Source of the DNA: Saprospiraceae bacterium | GTDB lineage: Bacteria; Bacteroidota; Bacteroidia; Chitinophagales; Saprospiraceae | DNA: 6,667 nt | NCBI GenBank assembly: GCA_947441325.1 | Contig: CANETR010000118.1 | Coordinates: 1-6,667 of the forward strand | Reading direction: 5' to 3' | Shown here: positions 5,583-6,667 of the stretch, one piece after another | How the letters are laid out: every line of letters starts with the position of its first letter | Position numbering within the stretch: the stretch's first letter is position 1 | Position numbers and translations under genes: made by a program | Notes under the pieces: model-generated | Told to the model about the DNA's origin: nothing | What the model saw: the letters and a program-made list of their open reading frames with translations, nothing else | Databases searched by the model: none

Positions 5583-5610
5583 TGATACTTAATACCTGAT
5601 ACTTGCTACT
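5583..5610 (-). repeat. Heptad element 7 (overlaps E1 stop)
   Basis: Four units in inverted orientation (plus strand TGATACT, TAATACC, TGATACT, TGCTACT); one unit departs from consensus. The last unit overlaps the E1 stop codon, and the frame ends TAG TAG, as in paaE. About 20 of 28 positions can pair with element 6. Confidence 0.88.
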
Positions 5611-6667
5611 AATAATTCAATAATTCACCAATAGCTTTGCCAACCTTGGCAGCCGAGGGCAGCATCGCTTTTTCTAAAATTTCATTCAGGCAGATGGCAG
5701 GCAAATCGGCAGAACCGATTGTGCGTACCGGGCCATCCAAATATTCAAAACAATTTTCCTGTACACGGGCGGCAATGCTTTGGGCGAGGGTGCAATTTAC
5801 GGCTTCCTCAGTCACAACCAGACATTTACCATGTTTTTTAGCCTGTTCATAAATCATTTCAGTATCTAAAGGTGCCAGTGTTCTCAAATCCAAGATCGAA
5901 ACCCTGCCCGGATAGTCCACAGCGGCATTCAATGCCCAATGTACGCCCATACCATAGGTTACCACCACAAGAGTAGATTCATTTTCGATTTTCTCTGCAT
6001 CAGCTTCCAATACCATACGACCTTTTCCGAAAGGAACTACATAATCGCGGTCGGGCATTGGGGTGCGGGCAGCATTAGTACCAGGAACCTTAGACCAGTA
6101 AAGCCCTTTATGTTCAAAAATTACCACCGGATTAGGGTCGAAATAGGCAGATTTCATTAGGCCTTTCATATCGGCGCCATTGCTCGGATAAGCAATTTTT
6201 ACCCCTTTAATATTAGCAACGACCGACTCGACACTCGATGAGTGGAAAGGTCCGCCACTGCCGTATGCGCCGATTGGAACACGCAATATCATACTTGCCG
6301 GCCATTTGCCATTAGAAAGATAATAGGAGCGGCTCAGTTCGGTAAACAACTGATTCAGTCCCGGCCAGATATAATCGGCAAACTGTACTTCAACAATGGG
6401 ACGAAGTCCTGTAGCGGCCATACCCACGGTACTTCCTACAATAAAAGCTTCCTGAATCGGGGTATTGAACACACGGGCATCACCAAATTTTTGTGCTAAG
6501 GTTGCGGCCTCTCGGAATACACCTCCAAGTCTTCCGCCCACATCCTGACCATAAAGTAAACATTCCTCGTGGTCTTCCATCAGTTCCTGCACGGCAAAAA
6601 GAGCCGAATCGACCATCACTTTTACTTCCGCGCCTTCGGGTTCTCTGATGCCTCGTTCCTCGCTAAT
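5609..6667 (-). CDS. 2-oxoacid dehydrogenase E1, beta domain (5'-truncated, probably fused alpha/beta)
   Basis: The visible 352 residues are a complete E1 beta region of the branched-chain 2-oxoacid/pyruvate dehydrogenase type: GQDVGGRLGGVFREAATLAQKFG, then FNTPIQEAFIVGSTVGMAATG with the conserved Glu of the thiamine site, VEVQFADYIWPGLNQ, and GSGGPFHSSSVES with the family His. The C-terminal transketolase-like domain follows (LVVVTYGMGVHWA, LDLRTLAPLD, CLVVTEEAVN). E1 decarboxylates a 2-oxoacid on thiamine diphosphate and passes the acyl group to E2 lipoate. The frame stays open through the window edge (ISEERGIREPEGAEVK), consistent with the linker of the fused alpha-beta E1 common in Bacteroidota; the GTG at 6619 and ATG at 6616 are then internal. 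Substrate cannot be told from this part. It may be co-transcribed with paaE. Confidence 0.9.
   Translation of the reverse strand: MSEERGIREPEGAEVKVMVDSALFAVQELMEDHEECLLYGQDVGGRLGGVFREAATLAQKFGDARVFNTPIQEAFIVGSTVGMAATGLRPIVEVQFADYIWPGLNQLFTELSRSYYLSNGKWPASMILRVPIGAYGSGGPFHSSSVESVVANIKGVKIAYPSNGADMKGLMKSAYFDPNPVVIFEHKGLYWSKVPGTNAARTPMPDRDYVVPFGKGRMVLEADAEKIENESTLVVVTYGMGVHWALNAAVDYPGRVSILDLRTLAPLDTEMIYEQAKKHGKCLVVTEEAVNCTLAQSIAARVQENCFEYLDGPVRTIGSADLPAICLNEILEKAMLPSAAKVGKAIGELLNY

Noticed and set aside
5572..5583. Second copy of the PaaR-like operator (AGAACATGTCT) in the E1-paaE spacer
   Set aside because: It has ACATGT symmetry but lacks the CGAACA/TGTTCG half-sites and the two-base centre; probably chance.
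2720..5610. CRISPR array
   Set aside because: The 28-bp length is CRISPR-like, but the units are internally tandem heptads, occur in both orientations, and are separated by genes rather than uniform spacers; no cas gene is present.
6614..6619. GTG/ATG at 6619-6614 as the true start of a stand-alone E1 beta gene
   Set aside because: The same frame continues without a stop to the window edge with linker-like sequence, and the fused alpha-beta form is common in this phylum. A separate beta gene remains possible, since the upstream part is not visible.

Overview
The window looks like chromosomal DNA of a Bacteroidota member (Flavobacteriia, Cytophagia or a relative). Reasons: the proteins read like that phylum; the first gene of the operon looks like the phylum's fused alpha/beta 2-oxoacid dehydrogenase E1; start codons are preceded by A-rich leaders without clear Shine-Dalgarno sequences; the spacers are AT-rich; and one good candidate promoter has the phylum's TTTG / TAnnTTTG architecture. 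The assignment rests on protein and signal style only; no rRNA or marker gene is present.

All convincing genes lie on the minus strand. In transcription order (right to left) they are: the 3' part of a 2-oxoacid dehydrogenase E1 beta domain (cut by the window edge), paaE, paaA, paaB, paaC and paaD. After a 155-bp gap with a large palindrome comes a separate major facilitator transporter. The left edge (1-155) is AT-rich and carries a plus-strand intrinsic terminator, probably for a gene that lies mostly outside the window.

The paa genes encode the complete phenylacetyl-CoA 1,2-epoxidase. PaaA is the diiron oxygenase subunit, PaaC its structural partner, PaaB a small bridging subunit, PaaE the FAD/2Fe-2S reductase that passes electrons from NAD(P)H, and PaaD an Fe-S/diiron maturation factor. 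They perform the oxygen-dependent ring-epoxidation step of aerobic phenylacetate degradation. The downstream steps (paaG, paaZ, paaF, paaH, paaJ) and the CoA ligase paaK are not in the window.

The most unusual feature is in the spacers. Seven 28-bp elements, each exactly four copies of a 7-bp unit (consensus RGTAKCA), sit in the four spacers between E1 and paaC. Three spacers hold a convergent pair: one arm overlaps or abuts the upstream stop codon, the other faces the downstream gene. The fourth spacer holds one arm, 3 bp before the paaC start codon. A 14-bp palindrome resembling a TetR-family PaaR operator, next to a Bacteroidota-type promoter, precedes paaA and suggests that paaABCD can be transcribed from its own regulated promoter. 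No mobile element, tRNA, rRNA or CRISPR array was seen.
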